A stretch of 64,000 nt of DNA, taken from Apostichopus japonicus (Eukaryota > Echinodermata > Holothuroidea > Aspidochirotida > Stichopodidae). This document shows positions 12,801-23,814 of this stretch, one piece after another. The notes beneath the pieces are model-generated. The model had not been told where the DNA came from. It did no database searches and worked only from the letters and a program-made list of their open reading frames with translations. The stretch is taken from the NCBI RefSeq assembly GCF_037975245.1, contig NC_092576.1, positions 40,368,111 through 40,432,110 on the forward strand, read 5' to 3'. The position numbers and the translations under genes are program-made. Each line of letters starts with the position of its first letter. Positions within the stretch are counted from its first letter, which is position 1.

Positions 12801-15800
12801 GTCGTGGATGAAGGCGAAACAACTGAGTTGTTCCACGTAACATCTGGGGTGAAACAAGGATGTGTCATGAGCGGGTTCCTGTTTTTGTTAGCAATAGATT
12901 GGATGATGAAGAGAGTACTTGCAGGAGAAAGAAGAGGCATCAGATGGAGATTTACCACGCAGCTTTAGGATCTGGATTTTGCGGACGATATTGCCTTGTT
13001 ATCGGCAAAGCATGGCCACATCCAGAAAAAGACAGAGAAAGTAGAAGAGATGGCAGGAAGAATCGGTTTGAATATGAATATGAAGAAATGTAAGCACATG
13101 AGAATGAATAACAGGGTAGATGCGCCACTGAAAATCAACAACATAGAAGTGGAAGACGTAGAAGAGTTTGTATATCTGGGGGCCAAAGTCAGTAAAGATG
13201 GAGGAGGTACAGAAGACATCAAAAACAGATTAGGAAAGGCACGTGGTGCATTTAGAAACCTAAGAAGAATATGGACAAATGTTGCAATAGGCAGAAAGAC
13301 AAAACTAACACTATTCAAAACGCTAGTAAGATCAGTGACAAAGAGAGAGGAGCAAAAGTTGGATGCTTTTCAGTTCAAGTGCATACGAAGAATACTGAAG
13401 ATACCATGGACAGAACTAGTTAGCAATGACAGAATTATGCAGCAAACAGGCATAAATAGAATAAGTGTAGAGATACGGAGACGCAGATGGAAATGGATTG
13501 GTCATATTATGAGGAAGGAGACAGGAAATCATGCAAGAGTAGCAATGGAATGGGCACCAGAAGGAAGGAGGAAGGTTGGCAGACCCAAGACGACTTGGAG
13601 AAAGACAGCAACTAAAGAGAGAGACAAGAATGGCTGGAGAAGCTGGTCCGATGTGAGAAGAGCTGCAGAAGATCGACAGGGGTGGAAAGAGAGCATCTTG
13701 ACCTTATGTAACAGACGTTACGGAGAAGATTAAGATAAGGGCACATTTGCTTTTTTGGGGGTAGGCACGTGCCCCCAGTACCCCCCCCCCCCCCGCTCCT
13801 ACCCCCATGGATGTACGTACATCGCATAAAATTGGATATATAAATTCATGAAATAACGCAAACTAATAACGGCATAACTCTTTCATCAATTCTAACACAA
13901 TTTTTAAACAGTTCAAGTGCCTTATCCTCGTCTAGATCTACCGTGATGTAAGTGAAATGCAGAAACAGAGTGCATATCATGGATATCACCATTGTCTCAT
14001 CTCGTTGGAACATTTAATCCCTTTCTTCCCCTCACCTTAATCCCACTATCTGATAATGAAATATATGGTTTCGAGTAGTTATTTTAGGATGTAATTATAT
14101 TAATTAAAATCTTTGATCTAAACTACCTGCTCTGACAAACCCATGTGTGTATGCACTCTATCCCATCCCAACTTCTTGACCTAAACTGATAATTAACAGA
14201 ACAGAATATGTTTACAGAGCAGATCCCAGTTAAAAAATCCAAACGACCTATAATAAAATTTGCACACTGCTACTGATTCGTTTTAAATTGGGGTCATGGC
14301 TGAACCGTATTCTCCAAATGTGTCATTTTTCTCTGCCTGTATCTACACTGACTTTGTACATCAAACAATTATAGTGTACACACAGTCCTACTAGTAATGT
14401 TAACTTTCCTTTCATTATAATATTTACTAACACGCACGTCTACATTTCACCATGTACATTGTATCCTTTATATATGACCTGTCAATTACATTGCAATACG
14501 TCACCTGCATCTCTAAAGTACATATTCTCATACATCTCATAGTTACCGTAAATACATCAATCAAATGTAGCGCTGAGGGTCACCTTGACAATCGGTAAAC
14601 CTGTATCTCTGTTTTACTACAATGTTAGCCAAGAACTAACAATAAATATTCTATCATTTAATATTTCATCTTGTTTAATTGTTCATGTTTTTCTGCATAC
14701 ATATTTTAACACTCAACTTGACTCTATCTTAGGTAATTAATTCCTACAAAATCATTACTACGATGTTTGTAGTTTCTTTTGCTTTTGATTTTAACTGTTC
14801 ATCAAGGAAAAACACAACAAGTTTTACGATTCAAACCGAAATGGTGTGCACGATTTACGCAATGACTCACTGATTTTGTTGGCAACCAACTAGTAATTAG
14901 TAACGGTTACCTTCTTGGAGTCATTATATATTGTTGAAATTTGGTTGATTATTAAGGGTGATTTGTTTTGCAGGCTTTATTTTCTCTTTTAATTGCCTCT
15001 AAATTTGTTGGGAAATGAAATTTCAAAGAAAAAAGAAACAACCGGTTGTCAATGCTTCTCTTATTTTCACTAATATTTGGCCTAATTTACGCCATAAGTT
15101 GCATTGAAAATAGGCGTGGTTTGTCATAATATACATCGAGATATCTGTTGAAGAATTGCTACTCATACGTATATCCATACTTCAAATGTACTCTCAAATC
15201 AGCCTAACTACAAAATATTTACAAAATCCAAGCATTATTATACATAGACTTGAACATTTCTCATATCGCAATGGAAGCCTCACCTCCCCTCCCCAACTTG
15301 CGACGCGAAATAAACAAAATTACAAACTACAGTTTTATAAACGAGCTTGTCTTATTGAACTACATGTATGCTTCCATAGAGCCCCTTATATACCTTTATG
15401 TATGTTTGTTGCTCGCCCGTCCACATTTATTCTACTGAGTTGTATGAACATATCTGGGCGCTGTACTTTAAATAGTTCAATGTAGGTTATATGACTCATA
15501 TGTATATAATCTAGACGATGATACAGGCTACAGGTTATATAAAACACGGTTATATAACAAGGCAGGACATTCATATTGTTCTCTGAGGAAAATTGAAATT
15601 GAATTCTGCAAATTAAAACTGTAGGTAGCATGTTTTAACTACTAAGAAAAACGAGAAAGTGATTTAATCATTATTCATATCCTCCGTACTATAAATAAAA
15701 CATGCTAAGGGAACTTGCTAAAAGAATTCTGCGTATTTAATGTAACTTGGCTTTACAATCAAACTGATATTTGCATTGAGATGTTTATACTTAAAACTGT

Positions 15801-18800
15801 AGAATAATAGAGGTGATGCTGAGGGAAAACACAACAAACATTCAATAACATATATACATGTTTCGTTTACGTTGAAAGAATTATACCTTATAACTTGTAT
15901 CGATAAAATTTAAAACTTTTATTTTAATTTCAATTATTAATGTGTCTAGTAATAATTTTATAAGTTTATAGAAAGGTTATGTTGTCATGAGAACATTTCA
16001 AATTTAGTTATTCCTCTAAAATTAAATTTAGCATGAAGCACAGCGCCGCCGCTGACCCACTTCCGGGTCATCACCCAGTTCCTCTTAGCATCCTTCCGTC
16101 TCCTGACGTAGAACTTTGTACAAGAGGTAGATTACTTGTCTGCATAGGTTCATGGTATGTAAGGCAACAAACAGATCAAGTGATGACGGACGGAACTACT
16201 CATTCATCATTAATTGAAGGTCCGGTAGGGGTGTTGGGAGATTATCTATTCAGAGGACTAGAACAGGTCACAATCCTCGAAAAATTACATCCATGTTCGT
16301 AGTTTGAGTTTTTGATCGATGGTACCGTTGATTTCGATGGAGACTTCTTTAATGGGAGTTTCATTGTTTATAACCTCAATAATTATTAAATTCATAACGT
16401 TAGTACTCCAAAATTAAAACTGTCAAGGAATGAAGAAGCTAAGCATGATTTGCAACCTTGTTAAAAAAAACTATATTATTGGGACAGGTATTACGTTTAC
16501 GACTATTGCAAGCTTTGTATTTGGTCTTGTTCAAAGGAACAGAAAAATGGACACTTTTCATTCACATGTACATAGCAGAATTGACCTGTTGAGACTTCTA
16601 TATTGTTTATGATCATTGATCTCAAATTTGAGAGGTTATTAATTAATCAATGTATACACGGGAATATATGATACACGGGATATTGTTTGGTTCTTGATCC
16701 ATTTTTTTTGGGGGGGGGGGGGCGGGTGGATTGTTTGTAATCATCATTATTAGCTTAAATGTGTTACTGTGTTACTGTATTTAATGATTTTTTTTTTCTT
16801 TTCTGTGATTTCAGTCTAAGTGATTGTCTGCTGCCCTCATATTTACCTATTGGATCATCTTTATCCGCATTGAAATCTCAAGATGTGAAAGGTGGGGTAT
16901 ATTTTACATATTGATCAACCAGTTTATATTGGTGTTTTAAAAGTTCTAGCAGAGGATGCATCTCTACTGTTAGTATATGACATACATAAATAAACACAAA
17001 TATCATGTAAGACTACTAACATAGGTAAATTTAAAATGAAGTGAGATTTACAAAATAAGGATGCTCATTTATAACCAGCGAATCCAGCGAAGAACACAAG
17101 TTGTGGCTCAGTATGCATGGTACAGTATCTTGTTTACACATGCCATCATGTATTGTGTAAATGAGATGCTCTTAGAATAACAAAATCTCATAATTATGTA
17201 ATTGATTTGAAAATGGATCACGATAAGTGGGTTGCTTCTGGTATGTATTTGTGATATTTCTTGTTTTATTGAGTCAGTGATTTTTTTGTAAATCACTAAT
17301 CTCCTCTTGATGCGTTTTGAACGCTTGCAAAATACAAGAAATACGAACAATTTTGCAAAAGCATTAATATTTACCTCGGGTATTTGCAAATTTCTCAAAG
17401 TCGCAAGAAATAACTAGATCTCTTACAAGTTGTCATCCCCTTCAAGCAGATAAAAAAATCACAACACAGTAGATTAGCAAAATACTTTCCCAATCAGTGT
17501 ATTTGAGATATAACTAATGGTTATAGCAACTATTCTGCTTTGTTCACACTTCTATGGTTGAGTGTGAGAGTTACTTATGTATGTAGTATAGGGAACAACA
17601 ACGACCATGGTCAGATGTGTGTTGCACACCTGCGCAATCCATTTATTAGAGAAAATCATCCATATTTTCGTAAAGTCAGATCGCGCTTAATCAAGTTCTG
17701 TAGTTTAAGAGCTGAATAGTCAGGGTATAATTATTTTCATTTCTATATATTAATTGAAATATATTATTATACAACCAAGTTTCGAAGACTAAAATGACTC
17801 GAAGCAATATTTTTTACTAGTCTGAAAGACTAACTAAAACAATGCTTTGGACTCATTCTTTTCCAGTGCATCTTTTGAAGGCTGAACTTAAATATTCATT
17901 AATAAATCTGAACACGAATTAGCAAATCGTACACTTGAATTAAAAAATTAAAAATAATGGTTTCTGCCAAATTCCCTAAAAAGTTACCAAACAAGGGGAG
18001 AGTGACAACTTACAGTGAAATGATATGACACACGTTTGAAGGATTGGTTCAGGTGTTAAACATGTCTATTTTGTATGAAAGAGCACAAAAAGACCAAAAG
18101 AACAGTGAAGAAACTACCATGATAGCATGCTCTGTTAAGGAGACATGACACTTTGAAGATATCAAAATTTCTTTGAAAACGACTGGTGTAGAAAGCCTTA
18201 CTGTGAGGATGTGACGTCATTTCCTCACTTCCTTAACACTTGTGAATATATTTCTTTAAAAATTATTTACATTTTTTAACACATTTGAAAATAATATAAT
18301 CAAAACTTCTTCAGATGTTTAATCTCAAATACTTCCTTTGACAAATATGAGATCTCCTGACATATCTTTTGGTTGAAAGTCATGAAATCTCACAAAATAT
18401 TTAGAGAAAAAACAAGGACTTTTCAGGAATGTGAGGGTGTGGCATCACAGCTAGTCAGATTTCAGCAGTTTCTACACAATATGATAAAACTTTACACTTG
18501 AATATCTCATTAACCGAAAAAGATCTTTGAACAGTTCACCATTGTGTTTCTTTTATTGTCCTCTTTCATATAACATAAACATGTATGACAACTGAACCAA
18601 TCTTTAAATCTCATTGTAGCGGAAATTGCCTAGTATTTTGAAAGGTTATTACGTAAGCTATATTAAGAGGCAACCTTTCTGTTGAGCTCATATAGAGACA
18701 ACGTATCTATTCATAGCAGGGAGTTGGTATGGAAAACAACTCCCTGTTTATAACCTGTACTTGTATATGGGAGGTAATACATGTTTAATTGAGACAGGCA

Positions 18801-21347
18801 CAACGTAAAGATGAGAGAGTTGATATATTTGGGCACGGTTCAGACAGGTTTATTGGTGACCATTGATTGGTCAGATCTTAACTACTGGTATATATGCATG
18901 GTTGTTTTAAAGACCGCTGATTGGACAGATCTTAACTGTGGGTTTATATACGTAGTTGTATACTTGACCGTTGATTGGTCAGATCTTAACTGCTGGTATA
19001 TATACGGGGTTATTTTAATGACTGTTGATTGGTCAGGCTTTACTGTTGGCGTATATATGGTAATTGTTTTAAGCGATTGTTGATTGGTCAGGATTTTTAG
19101 CAGTGTTTATGCGTGTAGTATTTCCGTGGTATTATAATGAGATGTCATTGCTTTAGCAGGGCTGTTCAGGTGCATTGAAAGAGAACCTACATATCCTCTT
19201 CCCGTACAGCAAGCCTATATTTAGAAATAAAACTGCCAGCCTTAAACACTTAAGGAATGCCTGACTCCTAGACAGTGTATACAATGTAAGTAATGCCTGA
19301 CTCCTAGGCAGTGTATACAATGTAAGGAATGCTTGACTCCTAGGCAGTGCATACAATGTAAGGAATGCCTGACTCCTAGACAGTGTGTACAATGTAAGGA
19401 ATGCCTGACTCCTAGACAGTGTGTACAATGTAAGGAATGCTTGACTCCTAGACAATGTGTACAATGTAAGGAATGCCTGTCTCCTAGGCAGTGTAAATAA
19501 TGAAAGGAATGCTTGACTCCTAGGCAGTGTGTACAGTGTAAGGAATGCCTGACTCCTAGACAGTGTGTACAATGTAAGGAATGCCTGACTCCTAGGCAGT
19601 GTATACAGTGTAAGGAATGCCTGACTCCTAGGCAGTGTGTACAATGTAAGGAATGCTTGACGTCTAGGCAGTGTGTACAGTGTAAGGAATGCCTGACTCC
19701 TAGGCAGTGTATACAATGTAAGGAATGCCTGACTCCTAGACAGTGTGTACAGTGAATGGAATGATTGACTTCTAGGAAGATGTGTACAGTGTAAGGAATG
19801 CCCGATTACTAGGCAGTGTATACAAAGTAAGGAATGCCTGACTCCTAGACAGTGTGTAATTATGTGCAATATTAAGAGACGTTTAATTATATTATGAAAC
19901 TTTACATTATTCTCTCTAATGTTTTGTCTTTGATGTTTTTATGTTTACAAGCCTTGCCCCCTTTCCGTTCCGTCCATTTGCCCGGAGCTTCCTGTTTACA
20001 CCACTGACGTATTAAAAAAAAAAACTTGTGAAAATCTATTGATTTGGGAAAAATTCTTATATTATTATTCTTCATTTACCAATTTCTGTTGTTCTAGTTT
20101 AACGGATTTTAATATTAGTTTTATAATTATCATTACTTCAAGTGTATTTTTGTAGTACAGGAGGTACAAACAGAAAAATGTCATCTGATATTTCTTGTTC
20201 ACGAGTATAAATCAAGACCGGCTTAGTCCCAAGGCTATGACGTCACTCTTACATTTTAGATGTATACACCAGGTTCCAATATAACCTCACGTATGTTTAC
20301 TTCTTGTATTGATTAATGTCAGCCCGTCAATAATAAATCAATATCGTTTCATTCATCGTGTATAGTGTATATATTATTTCATTGACATACCGATTTCTTT
20401 TCTTACAGTGATCTGGACTCCTGACACCAATAAGTGGGATCAACAATATCTTCTGGATCAAGAATTTGGTATTTGGCTGGTAAGTGCCACGAATTTTGTA
20501 GGTAGTATTTGGGAAGACATCAGTGATTAAACTCACCAACAAAAGCAACAGGAAAATAGCAAAGTTCGTGTCATAATGTGTAATAAATGTTTCTTGAGAG
20601 GACTGTGATCCTAGCTCGGAGTGAGATATTCGATTAGATGAAGGTACAGTTAGATACAATAAATGTCAATTAATACACTGTTTTTTTAAGGACATTCTAG
20701 TTCAAATGGCAAATAACCACATACAATGTAGTATTGGTAAGTAGTTAAAGTAGTAACTAAATATACAATGAGTGGATTAAAGTTACGTAGTAAATAACTA
20801 ACATTCAATATACATTCAGTAGATTAAAGGGATGAATGTAGTAAATAAATATGGGTCATTCCGTTTCAAATTACAGATGGAGGTTGCTGGACCCTCACCT
20901 AAAATTCTGAATTTATTGTATGCCTGGAACACCATGAAATAAGCAAGAGCTTTTGGATTACAACTAATGCATGTTGGGTGGCTTGCAATTCAACATTGTA
21001 ACTCAAATTAAAATAGTAAAATCTCTGTTCCTTTCAACATTAACTTCATTTTGGATCCCACTATTCGGATTAAATCTACAACTTTAAAAAAATTAGAATT
21101 ATATCCACCACGTTTTTCTAATGCGCAGTGTGCCTATTCACCTATACCGAATTTTCAATAGATTAATATGCGTTAACTGATTCGAAACATGTTCCTCTAG
21201 ATAATTAATGATCTTATCTCACAATCAAGAAAAGAAAACAAGTTTGGAATGATATCCCGGCAATGTTTATATCATAGAATAGTTAAAGGCCATGTTTTGT
21301 ATTGATTGTTTCTTCTTTACTTTCTACAGGATTATGAACCATTGTAG
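3670..21347 (+). CDS. Gene A: LRR-like repeat protein, 3' part (NLR-type style), eight exons
   Basis: Eight exons at 3670-3875, 4843-4919, 5929-5984, 7185-7304, 9473-9681, 16815-16891, 20409-20479 and 21330-21347 join in one frame for 277 residues and a stop. All introns are AG/GT and the phases match at every junction. The protein is built from LRR-like modules. Exon 1 (SFSGFDG..SGLCLSSLSSVEKISI) and exon 5 (SFSKIDE..SGLSLPILKSIERMSI) are clearly related. So are exons 2 and 6, both exactly 77 nt, with a C-x-LPS core. I infer the C-terminal repeat region of an NLR-like (NACHT-LRR) protein from invertebrate deuterostomes, but no NACHT or death-fold domain is visible, so the N-terminal architecture is unknown. 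The upstream exons are missing. Introns hold a LINE and two tandem repeats. It could be another LRR protein. Confidence 0.72.
4843..4919 (+). CDS. Gene A exon 2: LRR-like continuation
   Basis: The exon has 77 nt, phase 2 in and phase 1 out. It starts after cccgctcaag and reads WLHSCKLPSSIKPDIIPEES. Exon 6 has the same length and phases and the parallel LSDCLLPS core. The donor (gtcctg) is weak but keeps the frame. Confidence 0.68.
5929..5984 (+). CDS. Gene A exon 3
   Basis: The exon has 56 nt, phase 1 in and phase 0 out. The acceptor is ttgtacag and the donor is gttggt. It reads ISSRDACYLDLKSGKWSK. The pattern of an aromatic residue followed by hydrophobic residues and K-W has a counterpart in exon 7 (VIWTPDTNKW). 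Confidence 0.68.
7185..7304 (+). CDS. Gene A exon 4: helical linker between modules
   Basis: The exon has 120 nt, phase 0 at both ends, with acceptor atttcaacag and a consensus donor gtaagt. It reads PDDIHTITEMCSDALVIHRD, then TKKSVQRSVIELLVEASNRD, probably helical. The second module has no equivalent: after exon 7 the gene goes straight to a short terminal exon. Confidence 0.75.
9473..9681 (+). CDS. Gene A exon 5: LRR-like module 2
   Basis: The exon has 209 nt, phase 0 in and phase 2 out, with acceptor tttcttcag and a perfect donor gtaagt. It reads LQIHRVTLVWSFSKIDEDGN, then SSGLSLPILKSIERMSIQTE, and ends SPRFKKV. It aligns along its length with exon 1. Confidence 0.78.
9682..11315. other. 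Intron of gene A, first part, without a recognised gene
   Basis: AT-rich intron between exon 5 and the LINE insertion. It contains a pyrimidine-rich tract of CT and CCCTCT at about 10402-10470, which produces open frames on both strands by composition. I saw nothing else. Confidence 0.6.
11306..11315. repeat. Target-site duplication, left copy
   Basis: GGGCACATTT directly before the LINE fragment, repeated exactly at 13739-13748 after its 3' end. Confidence 0.7.
11316..13738 (+). mobile_element. 5'-truncated non-LTR retrotransposon (endonuclease-RT, RTE/BovB-like style)
   Basis: Coding fragments in changing frames cover the end of an AP-type endonuclease (11389-11604, with SPNGRAKNQIDHV and GADAISNH) and a reverse transcriptase (11777-12652, 12652-12968, 12969-13733). 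RT landmarks in order are NWRGLTLLPVMRKIFGR, QAGFRPNRSTTEQIFALR, FEKAIDSLHR (motif A, Asp lost), GVKQGCVMSGFLF and LDFADDIALLS (catalytic FADD intact). The C-terminal part includes GKARGAFRNLRRIW, WIGHIMRKE and GRPKTTWRKT, as in related elements. At least three frame breaks make this copy dead. GGGCACATTT flanks both ends (11306-11315 and 13739-13748), a 10-bp target-site duplication showing target-primed insertion into the intron of gene A. Clade assignment is tentative. Confidence 0.88.
13739..13748. repeat. Target-site duplication, right copy
   Basis: GGGCACATTT directly after the LINE 3' end, identical to 11306-11315. Confidence 0.7.
13749..16814. other. Intron of gene A, middle part, without a recognised gene
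   Basis: AT-rich DNA with a C14 run (about 13781-13794) and a G run near 16707. The open frames at 15156-15485 and 15250-15438 resemble nothing I know. One open frame with higher GC (16033-16302) is listed separately. Confidence 0.55.
16033..16302 (+). other. Unrecognised 89-codon open frame of higher GC in an intron
   Basis: ATG to TAG open frame, starting MKHSAAADPLPGHHP. Its GC content is visibly higher than the DNA on both sides. No domain, signal peptide or membrane segment stands out, and no splice site ties it to gene A. It may be a fragment of an inserted element or a chance frame. Confidence 0.15.
16815..16891 (+). CDS. Gene A exon 6: LRR-like continuation of module 2
   Basis: The exon has 77 nt, phase 2 in and phase 1 out, with acceptor tgatttcag and donor gtgggg. 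It reads VLSDCLLPSYLPIGSSLSAL, then KSQDVK. Length, phases and the C-x-LPS core equal exon 2. Confidence 0.75.
16892..18858. other. Intron of gene A without a recognised gene
   Basis: AT-rich DNA. The part at about 18125-18560 (with ggatgtgacgtcatttcctc) has the look of a dispersed non-coding repeat, but no second copy lies in this window, so it stays unclassified. Confidence 0.5.
18859..19100. repeat. 54-bp tandem repeat, about 4.5 copies
   Basis: Copies share a TTGATTGGTCAGATCTTAAC core followed by a TATATA stretch and GGTTGTTTTA-like end, with a period of 54. They start at about 18859, 18913, 18967, 19021 and 19076. Divergence is moderate, with the last copies most changed. The unit is a multiple of three, so a 90-codon open frame runs through it. 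This is a composition effect and not evidence of a gene. Confidence 0.75.
19252..19858. repeat. 36-bp minisatellite, about 17 copies
   Basis: The unit begins AAGGAATGCCTGACTCCTAG and continues to a CAGTGT..ACAATGT end, with a period of 36. Copies differ at a few fixed positions (A or G in CTAG[AG]CAG, A or G in TGT[AG]TAC). The outer copies, such as those near 19490 and 19755-19800, are more diverged and carry small indels. It lies inside the large intron between exons 6 and 7 of gene A. Because 36 is 12 codons, both strands read as repeat peptides (KECLTPRQCVQC on plus), which I do not take as coding. Confidence 0.92.
19859..20408. other. Intron of gene A without a recognised gene
   Basis: AT-rich DNA between the minisatellite and exon 7, with an A10 run near 20012. 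Nothing else seen. Confidence 0.6.
20409..20479 (+). CDS. Gene A exon 7
   Basis: The exon has 71 nt, phase 1 in and phase 0 out, with acceptor ttttcttacag and consensus donor gtaagt. It reads VIWTPDTNKWDQQYLLDQEF, then GIWL. It is the counterpart of exon 3, extended by five codons. Confidence 0.75.
21330..21347 (+). CDS. Gene A exon 8: terminal exon
   Basis: After acceptor tttctacag the phase-0 frame reads DYEPL and stops at TAG (21345-21347). This makes gene A end shortly after the second module. Confidence 0.7.
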   Translation, partial: DYEPL

Positions 21348-22124
21348 AATATGAATACACAGCAAACACATGTTACTGAAGACAACCTCAGTTCTGATTC
21401 TCCTGTCACTGAAAATACTCTCGGTCTCTACAACACACATTAGCGTCTAATGTAGATGACGTCATTAACAACATAACTAATGAAGTTGCAGCAACTGGCG
21501 TCATGATTGTAAATAGTTTGAGGGTCAAACGAAAGTCAAATTAATGTGTGTAATGCAGCTTTTAATATCTGTCTCTAGAAATACTCTCTCCGGGATGCGC
21601 AATACATTGACATACATTGCCTGAGGAATGGTACAATACGTGAGTGCTAACCGTCAGTGGGGATTCATTATGATGAACAGTCGGAGCTTGAACAAACTGT
21701 TTCATGTGAATTAATGTACAGGGACATATACCTAACTACTTTGGTACATTTATGTAATCATATTGCAATATTACAAACTGGCTTTGCTTTATTGGAAACC
21801 TACGTATATATCATTGTGTATAAATGATGAACCATGTGTATAGTCTTATGGGGTTGATATGGTAATTAATTGTGTTACTTCATTCAACGTTGATTATCAA
21901 ATATTACTACAAAGTAAGGGATATTAGTTTTAAATGGTCATATCGTTTGTTTCGATGAGACGGAATAGTGAGGAATAGCACAAGTAGGTAGGGTGGGGTG
22001 TTTCTTAGAAGGAAATTCAAAAAGTTATGTCAACTATATACAATCTTAGCAGAGGGAGTGGTGATGGTAGTGGGTGGGATTTGCAGGGTAAAGTTATGAC
22101 ATTTGGAGAGAGTGCCTTGGATAT
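21348..22124 (+). other. Probable 3' UTR of gene A and flanking DNA
   Basis: No open frame of note. The first canonical AATAAA after the stop is at 22786-22791, inside a repeated block, so the true 3' end of the transcript is uncertain. Confidence 0.4.
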
Positions 22125-22560
22125 CACTGGGTTATTATTTAAATATTACTACTTGTCTATTGATATTAGACATGTGGGTTTGTATGAGGGGGAAGGGTGG
22201 TAGGGAAATGTGAAATACTTATTTTTAATGTAATTTAGAATGTTAAAGAAAGAAAACCATCCTAAATGGTGGAAGACATTGAAAAAGTTATATCAACCGA
22301 CACAATATGTACATTGGAAGGAAGAGAGAGACTGGTGGGGTATATTAAGGTAGAGTTAAGATGTGAATAAGTCATGTGACATCAATTTAAGAAAGTATAC
22401 AATACTGTATATATGACAAGCTGACTTAATGAGTATGAATTCTTGTCTACTAATATTAGACATGGATGGTTTTGGGGTCGGGGTTACAAAGGGTTAGGGG
22501 TGAAATGTAAATGAATTATATAGGACATACGTTAACTAACTTAACTACGTAATCGACTCA
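22125..22560. repeat. Dispersed repeat block A, copy 1
   Basis: It begins TTATTATTTAAATATTACTA and includes two TATTAGACATG-type motifs. The block recurs, diverged, at 24112-24520 and 29478-29830 in the same orientation, with the same order of landmarks: an AT-rich start, a GGG-rich middle, GGCATTG, then TATGACAAGCTGAC. Confidence 0.75.
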
Positions 22561-22639
22561 AAGTAATAAACAAGGCTATATTATCAAGTTAAATGAGGGT
22601 CTCAATATATCAATTTATGCTTCCCTTTCTGTGATGTAA

Positions 22640-23010
22640 TGCTGTGATGAATACCTCGTATTCACTCATACAGGGGTACACAATTATACCTGGCTATAAC
22701 CGTCGATCATAAGCGTTTCTGTGAAGTTACATATTAACTACTAATCATTAAAAACTGCCTTCTTTCATGTACAGCATATTTGTAAAATAAAGAACTGTGT
22801 ACTTCATTCAGTGCTTATTCAATTGTATTACTGTGTTTATCACCTTTCGACTCGACTCGACTACGAAAATGTCATGCATAACATACACAGATGTCTATCA
22901 TCACTCACTAATGAAGTCCAACTGTTAAAAGTGCGACTCTTTGGTTAGTCCTGAATGGAATTACAAAAAGGAGGATCACATAATAACATTTATCCACGAG
23001 GTAAGCACTG
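22640..23010. repeat. Dispersed repeat block T, copy 1 (carries AATAAA)
   Basis: Landmarks are TTCTTTCATGTACA, AATAAAG (AATAAA at 22786-22791), CTGTGTACTTCA, ATTCAATTGTAT and GTCCAACTGT. Copies lie at 23815-24110 and 26070-26345. The poly(A) signal is part of the repeat. The block may therefore derive from the 3' end of a duplicated transcription unit. Confidence 0.75.
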
Positions 23011-23089
23011 GTTACCGATAAAATACCATTTAATCGTTTAAGATATCCGTGTATCGTTTAAGACCCCATGTATCGTTCAAGATCCTACT

Positions 23090-23440
23090 TCTGACATACC
23101 TGTGTGTGCATGCATACTACACCTGATTATATCTTTCTAGTCTTATTTCCGTCTACACACCTGGTCGCAGTCTACTCTCCTCACAGTCTCTTAATCTTGT
23201 TCAACCTGCAACAAAGTCTTACCATGCTGACTCATCCTTTGCATCGTCTGCTCCAAGACCTGAAACTCATTGGTTCAGCATAATAAAACTGCTACCCCGG
23301 AAGACTTTTTTAAGAAAAACTAAAGGCTCATCTCTGCAAACTTTGCTTTTGATCGGTAGATCCATTTTGTTTTCGTTTTACATTGAACAGCGTCTTGAGC
23401 TAATACCCGGTTCTAGATAAGGGCGCTTTACAAATTTCTT
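23090..23440 (+). mobile_element. 3' end of a CR1/Jockey-group LINE, copy 1
   Basis: The region keeps the end of an RT ORF, with stops: a THLV-like start, then a segment resembling the LINE C-terminus in which serine-rich sequence is followed by W-N-S-L, and EDFFKK. It ends with the typical tail (TACATTGAACAGCGTCTTGA.. GGGCGCTTTACAAATT). A second copy at 26350-26730 is preceded by the same block T. Confidence 0.65.
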
Positions 23441-23814
23441 ATTATGCTTACAAAAGGGAACTAGTTTAGACTGCTGACCATGCAGATTTTGAGCATATCT
23501 ATGCAAACTCTAGACCTGTCAACCTGTTTGACCCCAAAATAGGGAGAATAACATTTTTCAGGGCCAAAAAATAGGGAGAATAAGGGGAAAGTATGGAGGT
23601 TGGTACTTTTCAACTGAAATGATAGAAATACTCCAAAATAAGTAGTATATTTACGCAATACAGTTAGAGAATCATCCAATCAGTGTTTCTTGTTGTAGTT
23701 TACAGTAGTTCGCTCCGCTTTCTCCAGGGTTTATTTAGTAGGCTTCCATTTGAAACAGTGGTTTCTGGGTAATGTGACTTCATGACTAATATGCTAGATA
23801 AAGTCCCATCAAGA

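Noticed and set aside
18859-19858. A CRISPR array
   Set aside because: The repeats are head-to-tail without unique spacers, and the genome is eukaryotic.
19153-19869. 238-codon open frame on minus and Cys-rich 80-codon frame on plus across the minisatellite
   Set aside because: The frames exist because the 36-bp unit is a multiple of three and lacks stops. Both strands are open, and the array lies within an intron of gene A.
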